Shown here piece by piece: positions 45,901 to 53,342 of a stretch of 64,000 nt of DNA; position 1 is the stretch's first letter, and each line of letters starts with the position of its first letter. Made by a program: the position numbers and the translations under genes. This DNA is from Pedobacter sp. Leaf216 (lineage in GTDB: Bacteria > Bacteroidota > Bacteroidia > Sphingobacteriales > Sphingobacteriaceae), in contig NZ_LMKM01000023.1 of the NCBI RefSeq assembly GCF_001421515.1, forward strand, positions 409,209-473,208, read 5' to 3'. The notes under the pieces are model-generated. The model worked only from the letters and a program-made list of their open reading frames with translations, was not told where the DNA came from and ran no database searches.

Positions 45901-46597
45901 TAAGGGATGTTAAGGGAAAGAGGTGATTGCGCAGGTTAAAATAACCTCCATGTGGTCCGTAACTTTGAAATGGATGGTGAGAAGCCAGCAGGATTACTTT
46001 ATCTTTATTTTCTTCTAACAGCTGCTCCATTTTAACCAAAACTTCATCTTTGGTACGGCAATCGCACTCGCCATTTGGATTGGATTTACTATATGGAAAA
46101 ACCCACCATTCGCTATCATAGGCAATAATGGTTAATTTATCGGTAAGTTTAATGGCAACGGGATCAGGGCATCCGTTTGCTGGAATTAACTTGAGTAAAG
46201 GATCGTTTTGTGCGCTAAGATAGTCACCCTGTGCTTTAATTTTAGCCAAACCTTTCGGGCCGGATTTGTCCCAATCGTGGTTGCCGGGAACAAAATAAAC
46301 TGCTGCCCCCATTTTACGCATGGGTTCGAATTGTGAACGGAGGATTTTTTTAGTTTCTTCTTCTTCCAAACTTCCCGGAAGCCCCATACCGGTTGGGTAG
46401 ATATTATCACCCAAGTAAACAACGGTTGTTTTTTTTGGAAGAATCTGCTTTGCAGCATTTTTGAGATCCTGCATTTGGGCAGGGTTCATTTCCCCTGCAT
46501 CCCCAAAGAGAATGACCCGATATTTTACATCATCCTGAGCAATGGCAATGAAATTGATTAAAAATAAAATTGTAAAAAGAGTAAATCTTTTGATCAT
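42995..46597 (-). CDS. Metallophosphatase + kinase-like + Omp85-type barrel fusion
   Basis: A 1200-residue exported protein. After a signal peptide (1-20, IAIAQ) comes a calcineurin-type phosphoesterase (about 25-345) with all motifs: GDAGE (D33), GDN (D64-N65), GNHDWD (N106-H107-D108), H207-H208 and GHEH (H288, H290). Residues about 410-740 resemble atypical kinases of the HipA/Fam20 type: RGGGNQSRSLRLEDKNGKEYVLRS, a GDWDRHEDQW catalytic-like loop (573-581) and PRDRDQVF (598-605) in the DNG-like metal-binding place. Residues about 860-1200 form an outer membrane barrel with LLGYRQFRFAGEH and LGFYDVGRVW, as in Omp85/surface-antigen proteins, ending SLNFRY. The kinase call is inference; the two ends are firm. 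Confidence 0.82.
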   Translation of the reverse strand: MIKRFTLFTILFLINFIAIAQDDVKYRVILFGDAGEMNPAQMQDLKNAAKQILPKKTTVVYLGDNIYPTGMGLPGSLEEEETKKILRSQFEPMRKMGAAVYFVPGNHDWDKSGPKGLAKIKAQGDYLSAQNDPLLKLIPANGCPDPVAIKLTDKLTIIAYDSEWWVFPYSKSNPNGECDCRTKDEVLVKMEQLLEENKDKVILLASHHPFQSYGPHGGYFNLRNHLFPLTSLNKNLYIPLPVLGSVYPMLRSTLLSPEDLNHPAYKDMIKSITGVFGDYPNVTYVAGHEHGLQLIKGKQLQIISGSGSKVSPNKEGKTSLFHEMQQGYVVADQLKNNDMRYEYYIYSDTSVKKVYSYIKKFETIPQKVRNRDKPLTADSIFVRVKPEYDSVGRFHRYVFGENYRKEYAARTKVPVLRVSQMMGGLKATQRGGGNQSRSLRLEDKNGKEYVLRSVEKYPEVLLPAALRETFAKDVIKDNMSAQHPFSALVVPELAKAGGIAHSNPIIGWVSPDDNLGEFESAFANTLCLFEEREPTGESDSSPKMDKKLTEDNDNKLDGPAWVKARAFDVLLGDWDRHEDQWRWKETKTKDGSLYSPVPRDRDQVFFRSDGFLQRYTQSSSLLPMMQGYERGIKNINWFLWEGREISSRWTANIDEEEFDQIVKDFCANYNDAVFEKALKKLPEPSYSLHHDAVLAQMRNRIATLPKLMNQYYHFFNRIVDIEVTNKNELIQISDAADNGLRVKINKISKEGNIKDELFDRKFDPKVTKEIRVYMHNGNDSLILNNKNSNIKLRIIGGKGNKVYDFANSNGPVKLYGRKDKATYNGEDASKIRKIISNDTSNFSYIPKDMYRRSSWLLNAGYNQDDGILLGLIYKQTNPGFRKQPYGNSQTISFLHSFSTKAFRFNYKGEWLKALGKADFVLKADAFAPNNTQNFFGLGNETPFNDGDNIRYYRARFNLYQVDAAIRWRRPKSTFSVGPSWQYYKYNKEDNDGRFIENPSLLHSADSLTVRNEKMFAGAFINFTNNTRDNDLLPTLGSYVDFKLLGYKGVNKYSNSYGQFTASIALYKNLDGRKNFILADRFGGGVTIGKPAFYQALYLGGQGNLLGYRQFRFAGEHTFYNNLELRAKLGDLVSYVLPGQIGLLGFYDVGRVWKRDEASTLWHHGVGGGVYFAPASLTVVRFVMGHSTDGWYPYVSLNFRY

Positions 46598-46663
46598 AGA
46601 CTCAGCGTTTGTATAAATATAGTTATTTTAAAATTATTATGTTTTTGGATTTATTCCATAATA

Positions 46664-46730
46664 ACATCACACTGAATTCAATTCAGGATCTTTCGTGTGG
46701 AAAAGACGCTTACATAAATTCAGCATGACG
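46664..46730. repeat. Type C palindromic repeat
   Basis: CATCACACTGAATTCAATTCAG and a downstream ATTCAGCATGACG form an imperfect hairpin around an internal stem. It fills the gap between two - strand genes (46598-46756). Confidence 0.6.
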
Positions 46731-46756
46731 CAAGATTGAGGAAACAACACCAACCT

Positions 46757-47668
46757 TTATTTTTTCAATTTAAACATCAAAATGTTACCGGCCGCTAGGG
46801 TTCCGCCTTCATTAGAGATGTAGAGGTTATTATCGCGATCGAAAGCTATCCCTTCTGGCTGGTTAAAAAGGCTGCCATCCAATGGATATGTTGCCTTTAC
46901 TTTAAAATCGGCATCGGTTACCACAATCATTTTATTTATTGAAGAAAGCACATACCACTCGTTCGCTTTTGGGTTTTTAGCCAGTGCAGATGGGCGGAAC
47001 CTTGATTTCGAACTTCCTGATGCTTTTTCAATCGCTTTATGCGAAAGGCTAAATTCTCCGGCAGGGGTTAATGTGGCATCAGTTCCAACCTTAAAGCCAT
47101 AAATACTTGATGCTTTTGCCTTTGAATCTGGCTTGCTATCTTTTGTTAGCACATAAACCATGTTGTTTTTTTCATCCGCAGCCAAACCTTCATATTCTGC
47201 CTTTGGAACAAGATCTTTGGTTTTAACAACATTGGCAACCTCGGGTTTGTTAATTTCAGAAATCGGAAATGTATGCAGCTCACCATTGCTTTTTAAAACA
47301 ATAATATAATTGTTAATGATGGTTAGATCTTCGTAATCGCCTTTACCTCCAAATTTGGTGTATTTAGAATCCTTATCGCTTAAACCCAGGTGAAAAAGAT
47401 CTCCATCCTCATCCTGGATAGCAAAAACTTCTTTTGGGTCGCCGTTATGAAACACAATTCCAGAAATTTCAAAAAGGTTATGTGGCATGTTGTATTTAAC
47501 GGGCGCAGATAAATCGTAAGGAAAATCTGATTTTGCAGCACTACTTGTTGATACTGTTTCAGTAGAATCACTTTTTTTATCATTGCGGTTACCATTAACG
47601 CAGGATAGGCCTAAAAAAGCAGCTGAGAGTAGTAAACTGGAAGCAAGGAAAGTTTTATTGTATTTCAT
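46757..47668 (-). CDS. SdiA-regulated-family beta-propeller lipoprotein
   Basis: A 303-residue lipoprotein (FLGLSC, C23 lipidated) with a Ser/Thr linker to about 55. The rest is a beta-propeller of the SdiA-regulated family (ISGIVFHNGDPKEVFAIQDEDGDLFHL, split here; GDYEDLTIINNYIIVL; EYEGLAADEKNNMVYVLTKD; and FNQPEGIAFDRDNNLYISNEGG near 265-285). The EGIA.D..NNLYI.NEGG motif is diagnostic. Family function is unknown; related six-bladed propellers include phytases, which would fit the phosphate-related neighbours, but no phytase metal-site motif is recognisable. 64 bp from ppk. Confidence 0.85.
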   Translation of the reverse strand: MKYNKTFLASSLLLSAAFLGLSCVNGNRNDKKSDSTETVSTSSAAKSDFPYDLSAPVKYNMPHNLFEISGIVFHNGDPKEVFAIQDEDGDLFHLGLSDKDSKYTKFGGKGDYEDLTIINNYIIVLKSNGELHTFPISEINKPEVANVVKTKDLVPKAEYEGLAADEKNNMVYVLTKDSKPDSKAKASSIYGFKVGTDATLTPAGEFSLSHKAIEKASGSSKSRFRPSALAKNPKANEWYVLSSINKMIVVTDADFKVKATYPLDGSLFNQPEGIAFDRDNNLYISNEGGTLAAGNILMFKLKK

Positions 47669-47731
47669 AAGGGTAAAAATTAATTTTAATGGCCTGTGTT
47701 ATCATAGCCCATCAATAAGTAAAATCATGCG

Positions 47732-49771
47732 TTATTTATTTTTCAATAATGCATAAATATCATGTTGAGACTCGACAAGAATCCCGCCACTTTTTACGGG
47801 AATGTTATTCATGTCATCATCTATACAAACTGCCTGCACATTATCTTGTTTTTGTATTTCGATAATGGATAAAATTTCTTCTTTAATCTGTTCATTGTAA
47901 ATCGGGAAACAAACCTCTATTCTTCGGTAAATGTTCCGGTTCATCCAATCTGCCGAGCCGAGGTAAACATCATTTTTCCCTAAATTATGGAAGATAAAAA
48001 CCCGTCCGTGTTCTAAATAACGGTCAACAATGCGCGTTACCTTAATGTTTTCGCTCATTCCTTTTACACCTGGAATTAAGCGGCAAATGCTCCGCACAAT
48101 CATTTCTATCTTCACGCCTGCCTCCGATGCTTCGTAAAGTTTGTTAATCAATACTTTTTCTTCGAGGTTGTTCATTTTAATGGTAATGCCCGATACTTTA
48201 CCTTGTTTGGCATGTTCTATCTCTCTATCAATCAATTGAATAAAAACCTGCTGCAGGTTAAACTGCGCTACCAATAAGTGCTTAAAATTAATGAGATCGG
48301 CACTGCTTGGTTTAACTCTTTTGGCCAAAAAGATAAAAAGCAACTCTACTTCGCGAAGCATTTCCTTATTGGCTGTCATTAAAATATGATCGGTGTAAAA
48401 AGCAGCGGTGCTTTCGTTAAAGTTACCGGTGGCAAACAGACCTGAATAGCGCATTCTATCGCCTATCTGCCTTTTTACCAGTGCTACTTTGGCGTGTACT
48501 TTTAAAGCAGTTACACTGTAAATAATGTTTACACCAACTTCTTTCATTTTTTTAGCCCATTTGATGTTGTTGGCTTCATCAAAACGGGCTTTAAGCTCTA
48601 CCAAAACCGTAACTTTTTTACCATTTTTGGCTGCACTGATTAAGGCATTTACAATTTTAGAATCGCTGGCCACGCGGTATAGCGTCACATAAATTTCCTT
48701 AACATCAGCATCAATGGCGGCTTCGTTAAAAAAGCGCAATACGCTATCGTAACTTTGATAAGGTGTATGTACAATTATGTCGTTTTTATAAATTGCCTCT
48801 GTCAGCGACCCTTCAATTACATCGGTATTGCAAAGTTTTGGCCAATTTTGGTTGGAAAGCTGGGGCACATTTACCGGGAAACCCATAAAATCTTTCAGGT
48901 TGTGGTATTGCCCGCCTTCTATCCTATTGGCTTTTTTTAAATTGAAAAGTTTTTTTAGCAGCTCGAAAACATTTGCTGGTATGCCTGGCTGATGCAGAAA
49001 GCGTGTAGCTAAACCTGCATCGCGTTTAAGCAATTGTTTTTCTAATTGTTCTGATAAACTGCCTGAATATTCATCTTTAAGATCAATTTCGGCGTCCCTT
49101 GTAATTTTGAAACTGTAGCAACCTGTAACTTCTCCTTCAGGAAAAATACGGTCTAAATGAAAGCGGACGATATCATCCAAAAAAACGATAAAGGTTTCGC
49201 CTTCGGCTTCTACCTTATAAAAACGGGGCAGCTGGTTGGAAGGAATGTTTAAAATGATAACTTCGGCATCAAGCTCTTTTTTTAGCGTAACCAGGAAGTA
49301 CAGCTCATTGTTTGACGGAAAAAAATCGGTATTTTGATCAACGTAAACAGGTTGCAGAAAAGCCATTACCTGACTTAAAAAATACCGTGTGATGCTTTTC
49401 TGAATTTCTGCAGGAAAGGGCTGACCATAAATTAAATTTATTTTATTTTCTTTCAGCTGAGGAATGATATCAGACTTTAGAACAACGCCATATCGTTGTT
49501 GTTGATCGGAAATTAGCTGATTGGCGGTATTTAGTAAATTATCGTCAATCCTGATGTCATTATTTTCCTTATTACTCAACTTTTCGAGTGCCAGTAATAC
49601 AGGCATCCGAACACGGTAAAACTCATCTAGATTGGAAGAAAATATAGACAAAAATTTAATTCGTTCGAGTAACGGAACGGTATTCCGCTCGGCTTCCATT
49701 AAAATACGCTCGTTAAATTTTAACCAGCTTAAATCTCTGTTAAAAAAAGAGGTTTCTATAATTTGTTCCAT
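47732..49771 (-). CDS. ppk1: Polyphosphate kinase 1
   Basis: A 679-residue enzyme that polymerises the gamma-phosphate of ATP into polyphosphate. N-terminal NRDLSWLKFNERIL (11-24) is the family start motif; the phospho-histidine is H426 in SVTALKVHAKVALV, matching the E. coli histidine site; the second catalytic histidine is in EHGRVFIFHNLGK, and SADWMNRNIYRRIEV closes the active site. Full length. Its ATG overlaps the last base of the stop codon of the HD-membrane gene, so the two are translationally coupled. Confidence 0.96.
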   Translation of the reverse strand: MEQIIETSFFNRDLSWLKFNERILMEAERNTVPLLERIKFLSIFSSNLDEFYRVRMPVLLALEKLSNKENNDIRIDDNLLNTANQLISDQQQRYGVVLKSDIIPQLKENKINLIYGQPFPAEIQKSITRYFLSQVMAFLQPVYVDQNTDFFPSNNELYFLVTLKKELDAEVIILNIPSNQLPRFYKVEAEGETFIVFLDDIVRFHLDRIFPEGEVTGCYSFKITRDAEIDLKDEYSGSLSEQLEKQLLKRDAGLATRFLHQPGIPANVFELLKKLFNLKKANRIEGGQYHNLKDFMGFPVNVPQLSNQNWPKLCNTDVIEGSLTEAIYKNDIIVHTPYQSYDSVLRFFNEAAIDADVKEIYVTLYRVASDSKIVNALISAAKNGKKVTVLVELKARFDEANNIKWAKKMKEVGVNIIYSVTALKVHAKVALVKRQIGDRMRYSGLFATGNFNESTAAFYTDHILMTANKEMLREVELLFIFLAKRVKPSSADLINFKHLLVAQFNLQQVFIQLIDREIEHAKQGKVSGITIKMNNLEEKVLINKLYEASEAGVKIEMIVRSICRLIPGVKGMSENIKVTRIVDRYLEHGRVFIFHNLGKNDVYLGSADWMNRNIYRRIEVCFPIYNEQIKEEILSIIEIQKQDNVQAVCIDDDMNNIPVKSGGILVESQHDIYALLKNK

Positions 49772-50985
49772 TAAAGTTTACCGTAAGCTGCGTAAGCGAT
49801 TACAAAAGCCAATACTGCTGCAATTAAGCCAAACATAAAAATGTTATATGCCAGGCGGATTAATTTGTATTTACGGCCTAAAACCACACCCTGCGAGTAA
49901 ACATCGGTAATTAATGTTCCGTATAAAAAATCTTTATCGTTCATTACCTTAATCATTCCATCGGTATAGCTCGGCAAACTCATTTTATAGAAATTACCGA
50001 AAAACAGGAGATTAACTTTTTTATTGTCCATATCTTCTTGAGTAAATTCTCCTTTGGGAATGGATGGACGGGTGGACAGGATGGACACCACTACACAGGT
50101 TAAACTCACCATTAATAATATAAATGTTGGTATAATCAGGTTGCCGTGATCTTCTAACCGCCTTAGCAACAAACTCACAATCAACGATAGCATGATTGAA
50201 TTTACAGTAATGAGAATATGTGCTTTATTATCAGCCATATCGCTCAAACGCTGGTTATTTGCCGAAGTAATCCTGAACATGGTTTCAATTCCTTTGTCTG
50301 GACGGTCGTCTTTATCTTTTTTCTTTTTCTCTTTTACAATTTCAGGTGCAAAGTTTTTAGGTTCTTCGAGTTCTGTGCTGATTTCTTCCTGTGCGCTTAA
50401 TTTACTTTTCAGCTTATCGATATTTTTCTGTTTTTGATCACTTAGCAACAAATTGGCATAATCGGTATGGTAATGGTGAGATTCCATAAACTGGATATCT
50501 TTTTTACGCCAATCGAGTTTGCTGATGTCTTTTTTATAGATCAACTCGTTTTCTTTGTGCATCAGTTTTCCTTTCGCTCGGAAATCAGATAACCCTAAAT
50601 GGAAAAGATCTGCATCGCAAATAATCTTATCGATTTCATTTTTAGGATGCTGAGGAATTTTGGTGGCCAATATGGCACTTTTAACACTATCACGAACTTC
50701 CTGATTTACTTTGTGTTTGGCCAAAAACTGGTCGGCAAGTTCTGCACCTTTAGCCTCATGATTTAAGGCATCTTCAAAATAACCAGTATCGTGGAAATAG
50801 GCGGCTACAGTTATGGTGAAAAAATCTTGCTCATTTAGCTGGTAGTGGTTGGCAATCTGTTGTGCAGCATGTACAACTTCCTGAGTATGTTCCAGATTAT
50901 GATAAACCAATCGCGGATCGCTGTGGGTATGGAAGTAATCGCTAACATGCTTTTGTACATCTTCCTGCAATTGTTTATAGTTCAT
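49771..50985 (-). CDS. HD-domain hydrolase fused to a Pycsar-effector-like membrane domain
   Basis: A 404-residue protein. Residues about 25-150 are an HD phosphohydrolase with metal ligands H33 (NLEHTQEV), H65-D66 (YFHDTGY) and D124 or D126 (ICDADLFHLG). A charged linker (180-232) leads to a C-terminal domain (about 233-404) that matches the Pycsar effector transmembrane family: ETMFRITSANNQRLSDMADNKAHILI, then helices at about 255-274 and 283-303 and a third at 379-400. PycTM effectors kill infected cells when cCMP or cUMP is made. No pyrimidine cyclase lies nearby, so this is more likely a self-contained nucleotide-sensing or nucleotide-cleaving protein. It ends overlapping ppk1 by one base. 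Confidence 0.88.
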   Translation of the reverse strand: MNYKQLQEDVQKHVSDYFHTHSDPRLVYHNLEHTQEVVHAAQQIANHYQLNEQDFFTITVAAYFHDTGYFEDALNHEAKGAELADQFLAKHKVNQEVRDSVKSAILATKIPQHPKNEIDKIICDADLFHLGLSDFRAKGKLMHKENELIYKKDISKLDWRKKDIQFMESHHYHTDYANLLLSDQKQKNIDKLKSKLSAQEEISTELEEPKNFAPEIVKEKKKKDKDDRPDKGIETMFRITSANNQRLSDMADNKAHILITVNSIMLSLIVSLLLRRLEDHGNLIIPTFILLMVSLTCVVVSILSTRPSIPKGEFTQEDMDNKKVNLLFFGNFYKMSLPSYTDGMIKVMNDKDFLYGTLITDVYSQGVVLGRKYKLIRLAYNIFMFGLIAAVLAFVIAYAAYGKL

Positions 50986-51242
50986 GTGTGGAGCGGGATT
51001 GTGGTAATTTGTGGTTATGAGGGAAATGCATTTGTTTAAAATGTTTAAAACTGAAAATTGTTTGGTTTTATGGTTATAAAATTACGCTAATTTTTTAAAA
51101 ACAACGCTGCTCTGCCTTGAACAATAATAATGCCTTATTTATTTTACAATAAGCTTTAATGGATAAGTAGAAATTAGGGGTGGTATAATCAAGGTTAGGA
51201 AGTAAAAACTGCATTAAAATTGGTGTTGAAGTTTGGTATGAC
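50986..51242. other. Intergenic region with no gene
   Basis: A gap between the HD-membrane gene start and the second repeat array. It is A+T-rich; a short - strand open frame crosses into the repeats and has no protein-like composition. Confidence 0.5.
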
Positions 51243-52155
51243 GATTTATGATGGCCTGTTTGGAGCGCAGCACAGGCGAGAAATCTTTTAAGATGCACAG
51301 AAACATGTTCAAAGATTTTTCCACTACGGTCGAAATGACGATTAGACTTGTATTTATCGCTCTTTCCGTCATTTCGAGCGAAGCGCAGCGCAGCCGAGAA
51401 ATCTTTTACAGTTGCACAAACATGTTCAAAGATTTCTCCACTACGGGCGAAATAACGATTCTACTAGTACTTGATTCACCGATCGTCATCCTCGCGCAGG
51501 CGGGGATCTTACAACTCAGGCAATATTTAAGCATTAAGATTCCCAATCAACCTGATAGCTATCGGGTTGGGAATGACGATTTATCGCTTTTTCCGTTATT
51601 TCGAGCGAAGCACAGCGCAGCCGAGAAATCTTTTAAAGTTGCACAAATATGTTCAAGGATTTCTCCACTACGCTCGAAATGATGATTCGACTAGTATTTA
51701 ATTCGCCAGTCGTCATCCTCGCGCAGGCGGGGATCTTACAACTCAGGCAATATTTAAGCATTAAGATTCCCAATCAACCCGATAGCTATCGGGTTGGGAA
51801 TGACGATTACGCGAGGATTTATCGCTCTTTCCGTCATTCGAGCGCAGCGCAGGCGAGAAATCTTTTAAAGCTGCACAAACATGTTCAGAGATTTCTCCAC
51901 TTCGGTCGAAATGACGATTAGACTTGTATTTATCACTCTTTCCGTCATTTCGAGCGAAGCGCAGCGCAGCCGAGAAATCTTTTTAAGATGCACAAACATG
52001 TTCAAAGATTTCTACACTACGGTCGAAATGACGGTAACGCGAGGATTTATCGCTCTTTCCGTCATTTCGAGCGCAGCACAGCCGGAAAATCTTTTAAAGC
52101 TGCACAAACATGTTCAGAGATTTCTCCACTTCGGTCGAAATGACGGTTACGCGAA
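51243..52155. repeat. Second palindromic repeat array (A and B units)
   Basis: Type A units start near 51253 (degraded), 51367, 51594, 51832, 51943 and 52060 and share an inner TGCACAAACATGTTCA core not seen in the first array. Type B units at 51484 and 51711 share TTACAACTCAGGCAATATTT and are 227 bases apart; each is followed by a GATAGCTATCGGG palindrome (51551-51566 imperfect, 51778-51793 perfect). The array ends 17 bp before the adaptor gene stop. Confidence 0.9.
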
Positions 52156-52171
52156 ATGAAGAGTTGTTCAA

Positions 52172-53332
52172 TTAGTGTCCTTCCTCCTCTTCGTTTTTAA
52201 CTTTGCTCAATAAATCATAAGCTCCTTTTACCACTATTTTCGGTTTGGTAAGTGCTTCTGCAAATGATATCTGAGTAAAGCCATTTTCTGAAACATCTGT
52301 TTTCACCTCTATCATTTGGTAATGAAAGGCTGATTTTGAAGCAGATTTTTCTATGAATACATATTTTTTACCTTCAAATTCAACAATAGCGGCATCGGGC
52401 AAAGCTTCTACCTTATTGGTACCACTTTCTACATAAGCTTTGAGGTACATGCCAGGCAGCAGTTGCGTATCTTCTTTATCAAGGTGGCAATGCACTTGTA
52501 CAGTACGTTCTTTACTAATTTCCCTGCCGATCAGGTGCACCGTAGCCATGCGCTCTTTATCTTCGTTTGCTAAAGTAAACCGTACTTTTTGGCCAATTTT
52601 TAGTTTAGGCACATCTTTTTCGAACACGGTAAGTTCTGCATGTAGATGTTCGGTATCGGCAATTTTAAAAAGTTCATCCGTAGTACTCGCGAAAGCACCG
52701 ATATTGGTGTTTACTTGTGTTACGTAACCTGCCATAGGCGCATAAAGGTTAAAGGTTTTAAGAATCTCACCTTTCTCAAGCACAGCAAAACTGATGTTTA
52801 TAAGCGAAAGTTTAGACCGCTGACCAAGCAATCGGGCACTCACACTTTGGTATTCGCTCCGGGCTTTTTGCAATGCTTTTTTTGAATTTACGTTTTCTTT
52901 GGCCAGTTCTTCCTGCCGATCTAACTCTTGTTTTAAAAATTGCAGCTGACTTTTATAATCCATATAATCCTGCTGCATCTGAATAAATTCGGGATTTTGC
53001 ATTACAGCAACCAAAGCACCTTTTTTTACCTTCATGCCCTGGAGCATATCCGTGCTTTTTACAATGCCCTCTAGCGGTGTAGAGATTGAAACCAAACTTT
53101 GGGGAGGCAAATCGAGCATCCCGTTTACTTTCGTTGTTCCGCTTAATGCTTTAAGTTCAATCTCGCCAAGGGTAATTCCGGCAAGTTTGTGCTGCTCTGG
53201 CGTTAAAGTAACCATATCGTTCTCTTGGTGAACGGGCTCTTTTTCTACTGCGTTTTCCTCTTTGGGGCTTCCACATGCTGCAAGGTAAAACGTTACCACG
53301 ATTAGAACAATATATTTATATATGGATTTCAT
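52172..53332 (-). CDS. RND efflux periplasmic adaptor (HlyD/CusB family) lipoprotein
   Basis: A 386-residue lipoprotein (YLAAC, C20 lipidated). The order is a lipoyl/barrel-sandwich domain (about 75-120 and 195-220: TKVNGMLDLPPQSLVSISTP, YAPMAGYVTQVNTNIGAF), an alpha-helical hairpin (about 118-190), a beta-barrel (225-290: AELTVFEKDVPKLKIGQKVRF) and a membrane-proximal domain. It links the inner-membrane pump to the outer membrane channel. Lipid anchoring replaces the usual membrane helix. Its gene follows the pump by 10 bp. Substrate is inferred from the pump as a divalent or monovalent metal ion. Confidence 0.92.
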   Translation of the reverse strand: MKSIYKYIVLIVVTFYLAACGSPKEENAVEKEPVHQENDMVTLTPEQHKLAGITLGEIELKALSGTTKVNGMLDLPPQSLVSISTPLEGIVKSTDMLQGMKVKKGALVAVMQNPEFIQMQQDYMDYKSQLQFLKQELDRQEELAKENVNSKKALQKARSEYQSVSARLLGQRSKLSLINISFAVLEKGEILKTFNLYAPMAGYVTQVNTNIGAFASTTDELFKIADTEHLHAELTVFEKDVPKLKIGQKVRFTLANEDKERMATVHLIGREISKERTVQVHCHLDKEDTQLLPGMYLKAYVESGTNKVEALPDAAIVEFEGKKYVFIEKSASKSAFHYQMIEVKTDVSENGFTQISFAEALTKPKIVVKGAYDLLSKVKNEEEEGH

Positions 53333-53342
53333 GTTTATTATT

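Noticed and set aside
47732..49771. Phospholipase D or cardiolipin synthase instead of polyphosphate kinase
   Set aside because: The protein has PLD-like HxK folds, but the NRDLSWLKFNERIL start, the KVHAK histidine site and full length identify it as Ppk1.
49771..50985. A complete Pycsar phage-defence system
   Set aside because: Only an effector-like domain is present. No pyrimidine cyclase lies within the window, so the system call is not supported.
51095..51298. A 67-codon open frame on the - strand
   Set aside because: It runs from an A+T-rich gap into a palindromic repeat, has no protein-like composition or start signal, and belongs to repeat DNA.
51248..52159. Open frames of 90-144 codons across the second array
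   Set aside because: They translate the same palindromic repeats in different frames, giving repeated SFRAKHSAAEKSF-like peptides that reflect the DNA repeat.
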